Part shown: piece after piece, positions 56,826 through 64,000 of the stretch | Position numbering within the stretch: the stretch's first letter is position 1 | How the letters are laid out: the number at the start of each line of letters is the position of its first letter | Assembly: GCA_041166085.1 (NCBI GenBank) | Contig: JBEEFP010000008.1 | Location: forward strand, 1-64,000 | Reading direction: 5' to 3' | Length of the DNA stretch: 64,000 bases | DNA from: JBEEFP01 sp041166085 | GTDB taxonomy: Bacteria; Actinomycetota; Acidimicrobiia; Acidimicrobiales; JAFATL01 | Translations under genes and position numbers: made by a program | The notes under the pieces: generated by a model | What the model saw: the letters and a program-made list of their open reading frames with translations, nothing else | The model's database searches: none | Told to the model about the DNA's origin: nothing

Positions 56826-58673
56826 GTGGCGCTTCGCCCCGAGACGCAGTACGCCAAGAGCGGGGAGGTGCACATCGCCTATCAGGTGGTGGGCGAGGGT
56901 CCGCTCGACCTGGTGTTCTCGCCGTCGCCCGTGTCGAACCTCGAGGTGGCTTGGGAGTGGCCGCCGTTCGAGCGATTCCTGCGCCGGCTTGCCTCGTTCT
57001 CCCGCCTCATCCTGTTCGACAAGCGGGGGACGGGGCTGTCCGACCGCGTCACTGACGCCGCCACCCTCGAGGAGCGCATGGACGACGTGCGCGCGGTGAT
57101 GGACGCGGCCGGCTCCGAGCGAGCTGCCATCTTCGGCTCGTCGGAGGGAGGGCCCATGGCGCTGCTCTTCACCGCGACCTACCCCGAGCGCGTCTCGTCT
57201 CTCGTGCTCTACGGGTCCTACGCCAAGGCCATCAACTCCGACGACTACTCCTCCGGAGTCGACGCCGAGACCTTCGAAGTCGGCATGGAGATGATGGTGA
57301 AGGATTGGGGCCACGGTGCGCTCATCGACGTGTTCGCCCCGTCCACCCACGACGACGTGGCCTTCCGCACGTGGTGGGGGCGGTACGAGCGGCAGTCGGC
57401 CAGTCCCGGCGCCGCGGTCGCCATCCAACGCCTCAACGCCAAGCTCGACGTCCGGCCCGTGCTCCCGTCGGTTCGCGTGCCCACCCTCGTGCTGTACCGG
57501 GCCGGCGAGTTCGTCGCCCACGTCGAGGGCAGCAAGTACCTGGCTGCTCACATCCCGGGCGCGGTCTACGAGGAGCTCGATGGGGTCGACTACCACCCGT
57601 ATGTCGGCGACCAGGACGCCATCCTCGACCGCATCCAGCAGTTCCTCACCGGCACACGCGTCACCCTCGCTGCCGACCGCGTCCTCGCCACCCTCCTGGC
57701 CATCGACACGGGTGAGCGCTCCTCCGAGCGGGCCGACACGGTGGTGCGTGAGCAGGTGTCGCGGTACGGGGGCTCCGTCGCCGACGGCGGCTCGACTGCC
57801 CTCGCTGCCTTCGACGGGCCCGGGCGCGCCATCGCCTGCGCGCTGGCGATACGCGATGCCCTCGGCGCGACCGGCTTCGGGGTCAGGATCGGTGCCCACA
57901 TCGGTGAGATCGAGCGGGGCGGCGAGGTGGGCGCTTCGGCGTTGACGGTCACCAATGCGGTGGCCGGGCGGGCCCGACCCGGACAGGTGCTCGTGTCGCG
58001 CACGGTCGCCGACCTCGTCGCCGGCTCCGGGCTCGTCCTCACCGACGCCGGTCAGCACGAGCTCGAAGGCGTGAGTGTGCCGTGGCAGCTCTTCGCAGCG
58101 GGCGAGGACCCCGCTCCCGCGCAGATCGACGTTCCCGCGCGCGACGGCACCTTCCGTCGCGAGGGCGACGTGTGGTTGCTCACCTACGGCGGACGGTCGG
58201 TGCGCCTACGTGACGCTAAGGGCCTGTCCGACCTCGCCGTGCTGCTGTCGCGTCCGGGCCGCGAGGTGCACGTGGCCGAGCTCGTCGGCGCGGGCGACGT
58301 TGGTCCTCGTCCCAGTGCCGACCCTCGGCTCGACGCGTCAGCCATGGCCGCCTACCGCGACCGGCTGGCTGAGCTGGCGGCCGACGAGGAGGAGGCAGAC
58401 CGCCACGGCGACGGCGAGCGTGCGGCGCGCGCCGTTCTCGAGCGGGAAGCGGTGGTCGAGCGGCTGGCCGCCGACGTCGGCCTCGCAGGTCGTTCCCGTC
58501 CGGCCGAGGACTGGGCCGAACGGGCCCGCAAGGCGGTGCGCACACGGATCGCCAACGCCCTGAAGCGGATCGAGGCCGAGCACCCGCAGCTGGGGCGCCA
58601 CCTGCGGGCGTCGATCCGGACGGGTGCCTTCTGCTCGTACGAGCCGCCCGAGCCCGTCCGCTGGAATCTCTGA
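56826..58673 (+). CDS. Alpha/beta hydrolase fused to a degenerate class III cyclase domain
   Basis: 615 residues from GTG 56826. Residues of about 1-280 are an alpha/beta hydrolase (VFSPSPVSNLEVAWEWPP, nucleophile Ser in IFGSSEGGPMAL). About 285-440 form a class III adenylate cyclase-like domain as in mycobacterial LipJ (Rv1900c): ACALAIRDALGATGFGVRIGAHIGEI and QVLVSRTVADLVAGSGL. The first metal Asp may persist (LLAIDTGERSS), but the GDGF segment is lost and about 20 residues are deleted, so catalysis is doubtful. The C-terminus (VWLLTYGGRSVRLRDAKGL onward, ending RIANALKRIEAEHPQLGRHL) is a module found in large actinobacterial regulators. Confidence 0.88.
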   Translation: MALRPETQYAKSGEVHIAYQVVGEGPLDLVFSPSPVSNLEVAWEWPPFERFLRRLASFSRLILFDKRGTGLSDRVTDAATLEERMDDVRAVMDAAGSERAAIFGSSEGGPMALLFTATYPERVSSLVLYGSYAKAINSDDYSSGVDAETFEVGMEMMVKDWGHGALIDVFAPSTHDDVAFRTWWGRYERQSASPGAAVAIQRLNAKLDVRPVLPSVRVPTLVLYRAGEFVAHVEGSKYLAAHIPGAVYEELDGVDYHPYVGDQDAILDRIQQFLTGTRVTLAADRVLATLLAIDTGERSSERADTVVREQVSRYGGSVADGGSTALAAFDGPGRAIACALAIRDALGATGFGVRIGAHIGEIERGGEVGASALTVTNAVAGRARPGQVLVSRTVADLVAGSGLVLTDAGQHELEGVSVPWQLFAAGEDPAPAQIDVPARDGTFRREGDVWLLTYGGRSVRLRDAKGLSDLAVLLSRPGREVHVAELVGAGDVGPRPSADPRLDASAMAAYRDRLAELAADEEEADRHGDGERAARAVLEREAVVERLAADVGLAGRSRPAEDWAERARKAVRTRIANALKRIEAEHPQLGRHLRASIRTGAFCSYEPPEPVRWNL

Positions 58674-58750
58674 ACGTCGCGAGCCGCCACGTCGCGGCGC
58701 GACGACCGGTGTCGCGCCTCCTGGTCGACGACGACCAGGAGGAGACAGCG

Positions 58751-59809
58751 ATGCCCATCAACGAAGACACCCTGAACCAGCTGATCGGTCAGTTCGTGAC
58801 CGACTTCGGCGCGGCCATGCACGCCGCGACCGTTGTGATCGGCGACAAGCTCGGGCTCTACAAGACGCTCGCGGCCAAGGGCCCCGTCACGGGCGCCGAC
58901 CTGGCGTCGGCCAGCGGGTACGACACCCGCCTCGTGGAGGAGTGGCTCAACGCCCAGTACGTCAGTGGCTACTGCGACTACGACCCGGCCACGCACACGT
59001 TCTCGCTCAGCGACGAGCAGGCCGCCGTGCTGGCCGACGAGTCGACGCCCGCGTTCCTGGCCGGCGCCATGACGCTCGCCGCGTCGCTCTACAAGGACGA
59101 GGACAAGATCCGCGAGGCGTTCCGGTCCGGTGAGGGACTGGGCTGGCAGGCCCACAACGACGACCTGTTCCACGGCGTGGAGCGCCTGTTCAAGCCCGGC
59201 TACCTCGGCAACCTGGTGGCCGAGTGGATCCCGACCCTCGACGGCGTGGACGCCAAGCTGCGGGCCGGTGCCAGCGTGGCCGACATCGGTTGCGGCTTCG
59301 GCGCGTCGACCATCCTGCTCGCCAAGGAGTACCCCGAGAGCCGGATCGTCGGCTTCGACAGCCACGACGAGTCCATCAACGCCGCGCGGGAGCGGGCGGC
59401 CGACGCCGGGCTCGCCGACCGTGTTCGCTTCCAGGTCGCGTCGGCGCAGGACTTCCCTGGCACGGACTACGACCTGGTCTGCATCTTCGACGCGCTGCAC
59501 GACATGGGCGACCCGCTCGGCGCCGCCGCCCACATCCGCGACGCCATGGCCGACGACGGCACCTGGCTGCTCGTCGAGCCCGCGGCCGCGTCGGGTTTGG
59601 AGAACAATGTGAACCCGGTGAGCCGGATCTACTACGCGGGCGCGGTGGGGATCTGCACCCCCGCGGCGGAGGCACAGCCCGGCGGCTTCGCCCTCGGGAA
59701 CCAGGTCTCCGACGAACGCTGGCGCGAGCTGCTCGGCGGAGTCGGCTTCAGTCACTTCCGTCGGGCCACCGAGACACCGTTCAACCGGATCTTCGAGGTC
59801 CGCGCGTGA
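58751..59809 (+). CDS. Class I SAM methyltransferase with winged-helix N-terminus
   Basis: 352 residues; ATG after a strong GGAGGAGA ribosome-binding site. The N-terminus (about 5-100) is a dimerisation winged helix (AATVVIGDKLGLYKTLAAKG, DLASASGYDTRLVEEWLNAQ) like Rv2258c-type methyltransferases. The Rossmann core has motif I VADIGCGFGASTILLAKEYPE, then IVGFDSHDESI and LVCIFDALHDMGDP. The acceptor is unknown. The nitronate monooxygenase-like gene is coupled by a GTGA overlap. Confidence 0.9.
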   Translation: MPINEDTLNQLIGQFVTDFGAAMHAATVVIGDKLGLYKTLAAKGPVTGADLASASGYDTRLVEEWLNAQYVSGYCDYDPATHTFSLSDEQAAVLADESTPAFLAGAMTLAASLYKDEDKIREAFRSGEGLGWQAHNDDLFHGVERLFKPGYLGNLVAEWIPTLDGVDAKLRAGASVADIGCGFGASTILLAKEYPESRIVGFDSHDESINAARERAADAGLADRVRFQVASAQDFPGTDYDLVCIFDALHDMGDPLGAAAHIRDAMADDGTWLLVEPAAASGLENNVNPVSRIYYAGAVGICTPAAEAQPGGFALGNQVSDERWRELLGGVGFSHFRRATETPFNRIFEVRA

Positions 59810-60795
59810 ACACCGACCGGCCGGGTGAGGGCGCATGGGACACGCCTTTCACCCGGCTGGTCGGCTGCCGGCTTCCGCTCCAAGAGGCGGTCATGGGGTC
59901 CGACACGGGCGGGGCACCGCTGGCAGCGGCCGTGACGAATGCGGGCGGACTCGGGATGCTGTCGGAATCGGGCGTGCGTCCCCTGGGCGAGCGGCTCGAC
60001 TGGCTCGAGCAGCACGCTGACGGCCCCTTCGGCGTCGGCTTCTTCGCCTTCGTCGTGCAATCACAGCTCGACGTGGTCGAGCGCACGGCTGCTCGTGCGC
60101 GCGTCATCGACCTGTTCTGGGGGGCGCCCGACCCGGCGTTGGTCGAGCGGATCCACGCCGGCGGAGCGCTGGCCTTCTGGCAGGTCGGATCGGTGGAGGA
60201 GGCCCGACAGGCAGCCGACGCCGGTTGCGACGCGGTGGTCGCCCAGGGCATCGAGGCGGGAGGTCATGTGCGGGGGACCACGCCGCTGCTGGAGCTCGTC
60301 CCCCAGGTCGTGGCGGCCGTCGGCGTTCCCGTCGTGGCCGCCGGCGGCATCGCCACAGGTGCGGCGATGGCCGCGGCCCTCGATGCCGGCGCCGCCGCGG
60401 TTCGGGTCGGCACCCGGTTGGTGGCGACCGAGGAGTCCAACGCCCACCCCGACTATGTGGCCGCCCTGCTCGCCGCGGATGGCGACGCGACCATGGTCAC
60501 GAACGTGTTCGCCAAGGACTTCGCCCCCGACGCGCCGCACCGGGTCCTGCGCACCGCCGTCGATGCCGCCCACGCGCGTGCTGGCCGATCGAGCATCGCT
60601 GTGCGTCGTTACGGCGACGCACACTGGGACGTCCCGCCGTTGTCGGCCATGGCCGCCACGAGTGAAACGACCGGCGACATCGGGGCGATGGCCCTCTATG
60701 CCGGTACGGGTGTCGCCGACATTGGAGACGCTCCCTCAGCGGCCGCCGTCATCGAGCGCCTGTGCCTGGACGCGCGGGTCCAGTTGGAGCGGTAG
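59806..60795 (+). CDS. Nitronate monooxygenase-like flavoprotein (NMO/2-nitropropane dioxygenase family)
   Basis: 329-residue FMN-dependent TIM-barrel enzyme. It starts with FTRLVGCRLPLQEAVMG and ALAAAVTNAGGLGML, the phosphate-binding N-terminus. It contains the AVVAQGIEAGGHVRG motif (conserved His) and VVAAGGIATGAAMAAALDAGAAAVRVGTR for FMN binding. Members oxidise nitronates or act as enoyl reductases; family assignment does not fix the substrate. It is coupled to the methyltransferase. Its 3' end overlaps the convergent 2OG oxygenase by 47 bp. Confidence 0.92.
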   Translation: MNTDRPGEGAWDTPFTRLVGCRLPLQEAVMGSDTGGAPLAAAVTNAGGLGMLSESGVRPLGERLDWLEQHADGPFGVGFFAFVVQSQLDVVERTAARARVIDLFWGAPDPALVERIHAGGALAFWQVGSVEEARQAADAGCDAVVAQGIEAGGHVRGTTPLLELVPQVVAAVGVPVVAAGGIATGAAMAAALDAGAAAVRVGTRLVATEESNAHPDYVAALLAADGDATMVTNVFAKDFAPDAPHRVLRTAVDAAHARAGRSSIAVRRYGDAHWDVPPLSAMAATSETTGDIGAMALYAGTGVADIGDAPSAAAVIERLCLDARVQLER

Positions 60796-61705
60796 CGGTC
60801 GCGTCCGCCAGGGCGGGGAACACCTTGGCCACCTTGGAGAGGATGTAGTCGCCGTAGGTGCCGTCGCCGACGTCGGTGTCCCAGGACGGATCGAGGAAGA
60901 ACGGAAAGGAGAGACGCTCGGCGCCGCTGGTGTTGCGCACCCGGTGCGGGGTCGAGCGGTACACGCCGCCGGACAACCGCTCGAGCATGTCGCCGAGGTT
61001 GCACACGAAGGCGCCGGGCACCGGGTCGACCTCGACCCACCCCGCGGTGCCGCGCACCTGCAGCCCGCCGTTGGCGTCCTGGCCGAGCAGGGTGAGCAGG
61101 CCGTAGTCGGTGTGCTCGCCGACGCCCCAGCCGTCGTCGCCGAGGGCGGCCGCCGGCGGGTAGCGGAACACGCGGAAGAGGACGAGGGGATCAGCGGTCA
61201 CGCGCTCGACGAACCACGACGCCGGCCGTCCGAGACCCAGCGCCACGCCCGTCAGGACGGCCTGACCGACCCGGGTGAGGTCATCGATGTAGGCGAGCAC
61301 CACGTCTCGGAGCCCCGAAGGTCGTCGGGGGAACAGGTTGGCTCCGTGCAGCCCCGTGCCGGCCGCGACCAGCGGGTGGGTGGGCTCGAGCTCGGCGCCG
61401 AAGTAGATGCCTTCCTTGCGGTCCGGCACACCTGAGGTCAGCTCGCCGCCGACCGGGAACCACCCGCGCCAGGCCCGGCCACCGCGCGCCATGGCGATCT
61501 CCGCCTTCTCGTCCTCCGGCAGGGCGAAGAACTCGCGGCACAGCGCGTCGAGGCGTGCCACCAGCGCGGGGTCGACGCCGTGCCCGACGATGGAGAAGAA
61601 GCCGTCATCGCGAGAGGCGACGTCGATGTCCCGTGCCACACCGTCGACGTCGCCGATGCCCGTCACCAGTGGCGCCACGTCGATGACGGGGACGGCGTCT
61701 CCCAT
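60749..61705 (-). CDS. 2-oxoglutarate/Fe(II)-dependent oxygenase (isopenicillin N synthase-like)
   Basis: 318 residues. The N-terminal DIOX_N segment (VPVIDVAPLVTG, FFSIVGHGVD) precedes the catalytic jelly roll. Iron ligands are His and Asp in VGEHTDYGLLTLLGQD and His in YRSTPHRVRN; the 2OG-binding Arg-x-Ser lies in AERLSFPFFLDP. It belongs with bacterial IPNS/ethylene-forming-like oxygenases of unknown substrate. ATG 61705 was chosen because TAAGCT lies 7 nt before it. The promoter faces a 57-bp perfect palindrome shared with the divergent nitroreductase. Confidence 0.92.
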   Translation of the reverse strand: MGDAVPVIDVAPLVTGIGDVDGVARDIDVASRDDGFFSIVGHGVDPALVARLDALCREFFALPEDEKAEIAMARGGRAWRGWFPVGGELTSGVPDRKEGIYFGAELEPTHPLVAAGTGLHGANLFPRRPSGLRDVVLAYIDDLTRVGQAVLTGVALGLGRPASWFVERVTADPLVLFRVFRYPPAAALGDDGWGVGEHTDYGLLTLLGQDANGGLQVRGTAGWVEVDPVPGAFVCNLGDMLERLSGGVYRSTPHRVRNTSGAERLSFPFFLDPSWDTDVGDGTYGDYILSKVAKVFPALADATATAPTGPARPGTGAR

Positions 61706-61727
61706 GGCGGCGAGCTTACGGAGCGCC

Positions 61728-61784
61728 CCCCGACTTCTGGACACTCAGGTGCGCATGGCGCACCTGAGTGTCCAGAAGTCGGGG
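61728..61784. repeat. 57-bp perfect palindrome in a divergent promoter
   Basis: Arms of 27 bp, beginning CCCCGACTTCTGGACACTCA, pair perfectly around a 3-nt ATG loop. It fills most of the 100-bp gap between two divergent starts and would cover both -35 regions. Unlike the CTCGAG palindromes, it lies at gene 5' ends and so is not a terminator for these genes. Confidence 0.9.
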
Positions 61785-61805
61785 CGAACAGGCAGGATGG
61801 CCGGC

Positions 61806-62462
61806 ATGCCCAGGCTCAACCTCGACGCCGACACGCTCCTGTCCACCACGCGGGCCGTGCGCAAGCGCCTCGACTTCGACCGGCCCGTGGAGGACGACGT
61901 GCTGCGCGAGTGCCTCGAGCTGGCCGTGCAGGCACCGACCGGATCCAACGCCCAGAACTGGCAGTGGGTCGTGGTCACCGACGCGGAGAGGCGCAAGGCC
62001 CTCGGCGACGTCTACCGGCGGGCGTTCGACATCTACGAGCAGATGCCGCAGAACGCGGCCAGCATCTACGACGGTTCGGATCCCGGTCGCGTTGCGCAGC
62101 AGGACCGCGTCATGGACTCGGCCCGCTACCTCGCGGACCGGATGGTTGAGGTACCGGCGATGCTCATCCCCTGCCTCAACATGCGCATCGACGGCGCGCC
62201 CAACCTGGCCGCCGCCTCGATGTACGGATCGGTGCTCCCGGGCGCGTGGAGCTTCATGCTGGCCGCCCGTGAGCGGGGCCTCGGCACGTCGTGGACGTCG
62301 CTCCACCTGATGTTCGAGGAGGAGGCGGCGGCCATCGTCGGCATCCCCTTCGCGGAGGTCACCCAGCTCGCCCTCATCGCCGTCGGCTACACCAAGGGCA
62401 CCGAGTTCAAGCCCGCCACACGCGAACCCCTCGACACCGTCGTCCACTGGAACGCTTGGTGA
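61806..62462 (+). CDS. Nitroreductase-family FMN oxidoreductase
   Basis: 218 residues. The FMN-binding start TTRAVRKRLDFDRPVEDDVL and QAPTGSNAQNWQWVVVTD fits the nitroreductase fold. The C-terminal half contains MYGSVLPGAWSFMLAARERGLGTSWTSLH and VTQLALIAVGYTKG. Members reduce nitro groups, quinones or flavins with NAD(P)H. An in-frame ATG three codons earlier has no spaced ribosome-binding site, so 61806 was chosen. It faces glutamine synthetase with only 9 bp between stop codons. Confidence 0.93.
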   Translation: MPRLNLDADTLLSTTRAVRKRLDFDRPVEDDVLRECLELAVQAPTGSNAQNWQWVVVTDAERRKALGDVYRRAFDIYEQMPQNAASIYDGSDPGRVAQQDRVMDSARYLADRMVEVPAMLIPCLNMRIDGAPNLAAASMYGSVLPGAWSFMLAARERGLGTSWTSLHLMFEEEAAAIVGIPFAEVTQLALIAVGYTKGTEFKPATREPLDTVVHWNAW

Positions 62463-62471
62463 TCTCGAGGG

Positions 62472-63812
62472 TCAGATGCGCTCGAAGTAGCGCTGGCGCT
62501 CCCAGTCGGTGACGGCGCCGTCGTAGGCGGCCTGCTCCGACCGGAAGAAGTGGGTGTAGTGCTCGACGACGTCCTCGCCGAAGGCGGCCTTGGCGAAGGT
62601 GCTGGCGCTGAACGCGTCGGTCGCGTCGCGCAGGGTGCGGGGGACGTGGGGTAGATCGCCGGCCGCGTAGACGTCGCCGACGAAGCGGTCGGGCGGCTCG
62701 GTCTGGTTGGCGACACCGTCGAGGCCGGCCGCCAGGAGGCCGGCGAGTGCGAGGTACGGGTTGCAGTCGGCGCCGGGGATGCGGCACTCCACCCGCAGCG
62801 CGTCACCTGAGCCGACCACCCGGAACCCGGCCGTGCGGTTGTCCATGCTCCACGCGATCCGGGTCGGCGCCCACGAGGCGTCGACGTAGCGCTTGTAGCT
62901 GTTGATGGTCGGCGCGAACAGCGCCATCACCTCGGGCGCGTGGGCGAGACAGCCGCCGAGGAACCAGCGGAACTCATTGCTCTCGCCCGCGAAGGCGTTG
63001 ACCCCGTCCCGCCACAACGACATGTGCACGTGACAGCTCGAGCCGGCCCGATCCGCGTGGGGCTTGGCCATGAAGGTCACGCTCTGTCCCTGCTGGTCAG
63101 CCACCTCCTTCAGGCACTGCTTGTAGATGACGTGGCGGTCGGCCATCTCGATCGCCTCGGCGTAGCGCACGTTGAGCTCGTGCTGGCCCAGGCCCCACTC
63201 GCCCTTCGACGTCTCCACCGGCACGCCCGACTGCTTCAGGTGACGGCGCACCGTTTGCGTGAAGGCCTCGGTGCGGGTCCCCTGCAGCAGCTGGTAGTCC
63301 TCCAGGTACCAGCCGGCGGGATCGAGATCCCGCGTCCGGTACCCCGCCTCTGCGGCGGCCTTGTAGGAGGTGTCGAACAGGTAGTACTCCAGCTCGGTGG
63401 CGGCCATGACGGACAGGCCGTGTTCATTGGCGCTTTCGACTTGGCGGCGCAGCACCGACCGCGGCGCCACCGCCACGTCATCGACGTCGCACAGGACGAG
63501 CGCGGTGCGGTCCAGCCAACTCACTCGCCGCAACGTCGCGAGGTCCGGGACAAGGTGCATGTCGCCGTACCCGAGCTCCCAGTTGGCGAAGGCGTAGCCG
63601 GGGACGGGCTCCATCTCCATGTCGGTGGTGAGCAGGTAGTCGCACCCATGGGTACCGTGGTCGGCGACCTCGTCGAGGAAGAACTCGGCGTCGCAGCGCT
63701 TGCCGTTGAGGCGGCCGTAATGGTCGGAGAATCCGACGATGACCGTGTCGATCTGGTCGCTGCCCACCAGCTCGGTGAGCTGGTCGAGGGTGAGCATCCC
63801 CCGCAGGGTCAC
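62472..63812 (-). CDS. Glutamine synthetase family protein (type I-like)
   Basis: 446 residues. The N-terminal segment (QIDTVIVGFSDHYGRLNGKR) is followed by the catalytic barrel: MAATELEYYLFDT with metal Glu, FMAKPHADRAGSSCHVHMSLW with the ATP/metal His, and NRTAGFRVVGSGDALRVECRIPG with the conserved Arg and Glu. Divergence from canonical GlnA suggests a gamma-glutamyl ligase acting on an amine (PuuA/IpuC-like) rather than ammonia. The GTG overlaps the stop of the upstream PLP enzyme gene (GTGA). A related amidotransferase and ALDH lie 6-9 kb away. Confidence 0.9.
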   Translation of the reverse strand: MTLRGMLTLDQLTELVGSDQIDTVIVGFSDHYGRLNGKRCDAEFFLDEVADHGTHGCDYLLTTDMEMEPVPGYAFANWELGYGDMHLVPDLATLRRVSWLDRTALVLCDVDDVAVAPRSVLRRQVESANEHGLSVMAATELEYYLFDTSYKAAAEAGYRTRDLDPAGWYLEDYQLLQGTRTEAFTQTVRRHLKQSGVPVETSKGEWGLGQHELNVRYAEAIEMADRHVIYKQCLKEVADQQGQSVTFMAKPHADRAGSSCHVHMSLWRDGVNAFAGESNEFRWFLGGCLAHAPEVMALFAPTINSYKRYVDASWAPTRIAWSMDNRTAGFRVVGSGDALRVECRIPGADCNPYLALAGLLAAGLDGVANQTEPPDRFVGDVYAAGDLPHVPRTLRDATDAFSASTFAKAAFGEDVVEHYTHFFRSEQAAYDGAVTDWERQRYFERI

Positions 63813-64000
63813 GCCGGGGGGATCGCCATCTGGCTGTCCATCATGTCGGTCATGACGGCCCGGATGAACTCGTCGGCCTCGTCGGTCATGCCGCCGAGCA
63901 CCCCGCCGTAGACGGCGCCGCTGTTGGCCTGCTCGCCCTTGTGCTCCTTGGCGTAGGCGACCGCGGCGTCGAGGTCGGCCTTGAACTGCTCGACCACACC
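63809..64000 (-). CDS. C-terminal end of a probable PLP-dependent decarboxylase/lyase (partial)
   Basis: Only the last 63 or so codons are in the window; the reading frame runs off the right edge. The fragment contains VEQFKADLDAAVAYAKEHKG, NSGAVYGGVLGG and a Met-rich tail FIRAVMTDMMDSQMA. This resembles the C-termini of glutamate-decarboxylase/sphingosine-phosphate-lyase-type PLP enzymes. It is translationally coupled to the glutamine synthetase-like gene, which suggests an amine-generating or amine-using step. Identity is tentative because the PLP-binding lysine is outside the window. Confidence 0.55.
   Translation of the reverse strand, partial: GVVEQFKADLDAAVAYAKEHKGEQANSGAVYGGVLGGMTDEADEFIRAVMTDMMDSQMAIPPA

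Overview
This 64 kb window is very GC-rich, gene-dense actinobacterial DNA with no rRNA, tRNA, CRISPR array, insertion sequence or prophage that I can recognise. Frequent GTG starts, ATGA/GTGA translational coupling, F420/FMN-type oxidoreductases, a luciferase-like monooxygenase, a MarP-type periplasmic protease, a cyclic-nucleotide-gated protein acetyltransferase, two GGDEF/EAL proteins and an ECF42 sigma factor all fit Actinomycetota. The mixture suggests class Acidimicrobiia, but that is an inference from gene content, not a measured placement.

Layout. 0.1-1.6 kb: ECF sigma and membrane anti-sigma candidate. 1.9-2.7 kb: queF and a queuosine-precursor transporter. 2.8-9.6 kb: acidic coiled-coil protein, zinc metallopeptidase, sulfatase, methyltransferase, a split-barrel flavoprotein coupled to a split-barrel/UbiA fusion, and stress proteins. 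9.7-15 kb: TesB; a three-gene cluster (zinc-finger plus pseudo-receiver, His-rich membrane protein, sigma region-2-only protein); an AAA/luciferase-like fusion; a sortase-anchored lipase. 15-22.7 kb: YceH, a two-component system, an HtrA protease and a MacB-like ABC pair sharing a regulatory box with the two-component promoter. 22.7-30.5 kb: three amidohydrolases, a GGDEF/EAL protein, an SDR, a single-domain response regulator and a heme-binding protein. 30.5-37.6 kb: an AbiEi/DUF559-like protein next to a striking 19-bp repeat array, a TetR/carotenoid-oxygenase unit, and a glycan trio (glycosyltransferase, FkbM methyltransferase, GT10 fucosyltransferase). 37.8-45.4 kb: an ECF42 operon with two DGPF proteins, a DrrAB-like exporter, cold-shock protein, MarP-like protease, two poorly known proteins and a small membrane protein. 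45.4-56.8 kb: a large FtsX-type ABC exporter, a cAMP-type acetyltransferase, a PAS-GAF-GGDEF-EAL protein, and an SDR/ALDH/glutamine-amidotransferase/FGGY-kinase operon. 56.8-64 kb: hydrolase with a degenerate cyclase domain, methyltransferase, nitronate monooxygenase, 2OG-Fe(II) oxygenase, nitroreductase, glutamine synthetase and the 3' end of a PLP enzyme.

Two organising themes run through the window. First, many genes seem to be transcribed without a leader: a TANNNT-like -10 hexamer lies 6 or 7 nt before the start codon (for example queF, yceH, lipase, 2OG oxygenase). One of these promoters places an ATC codon, not ATG/GTG, at the initiation point of a conserved amidohydrolase. Second, convergent gene ends either overlap or nearly touch, or are separated by a palindrome. 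Four of these palindromes are 45-49 bp and share a CTCGAG-containing outer stem, which looks like a repeat family. The most novel-looking items are the 4+3 inverted array of 19-bp units upstream of the AbiEi/DUF559-like gene, the pseudo-receiver/His-rich membrane/sigma2-only cluster, and the bidirectional lipase/yceH promoter whose two -10 elements share a TA step.
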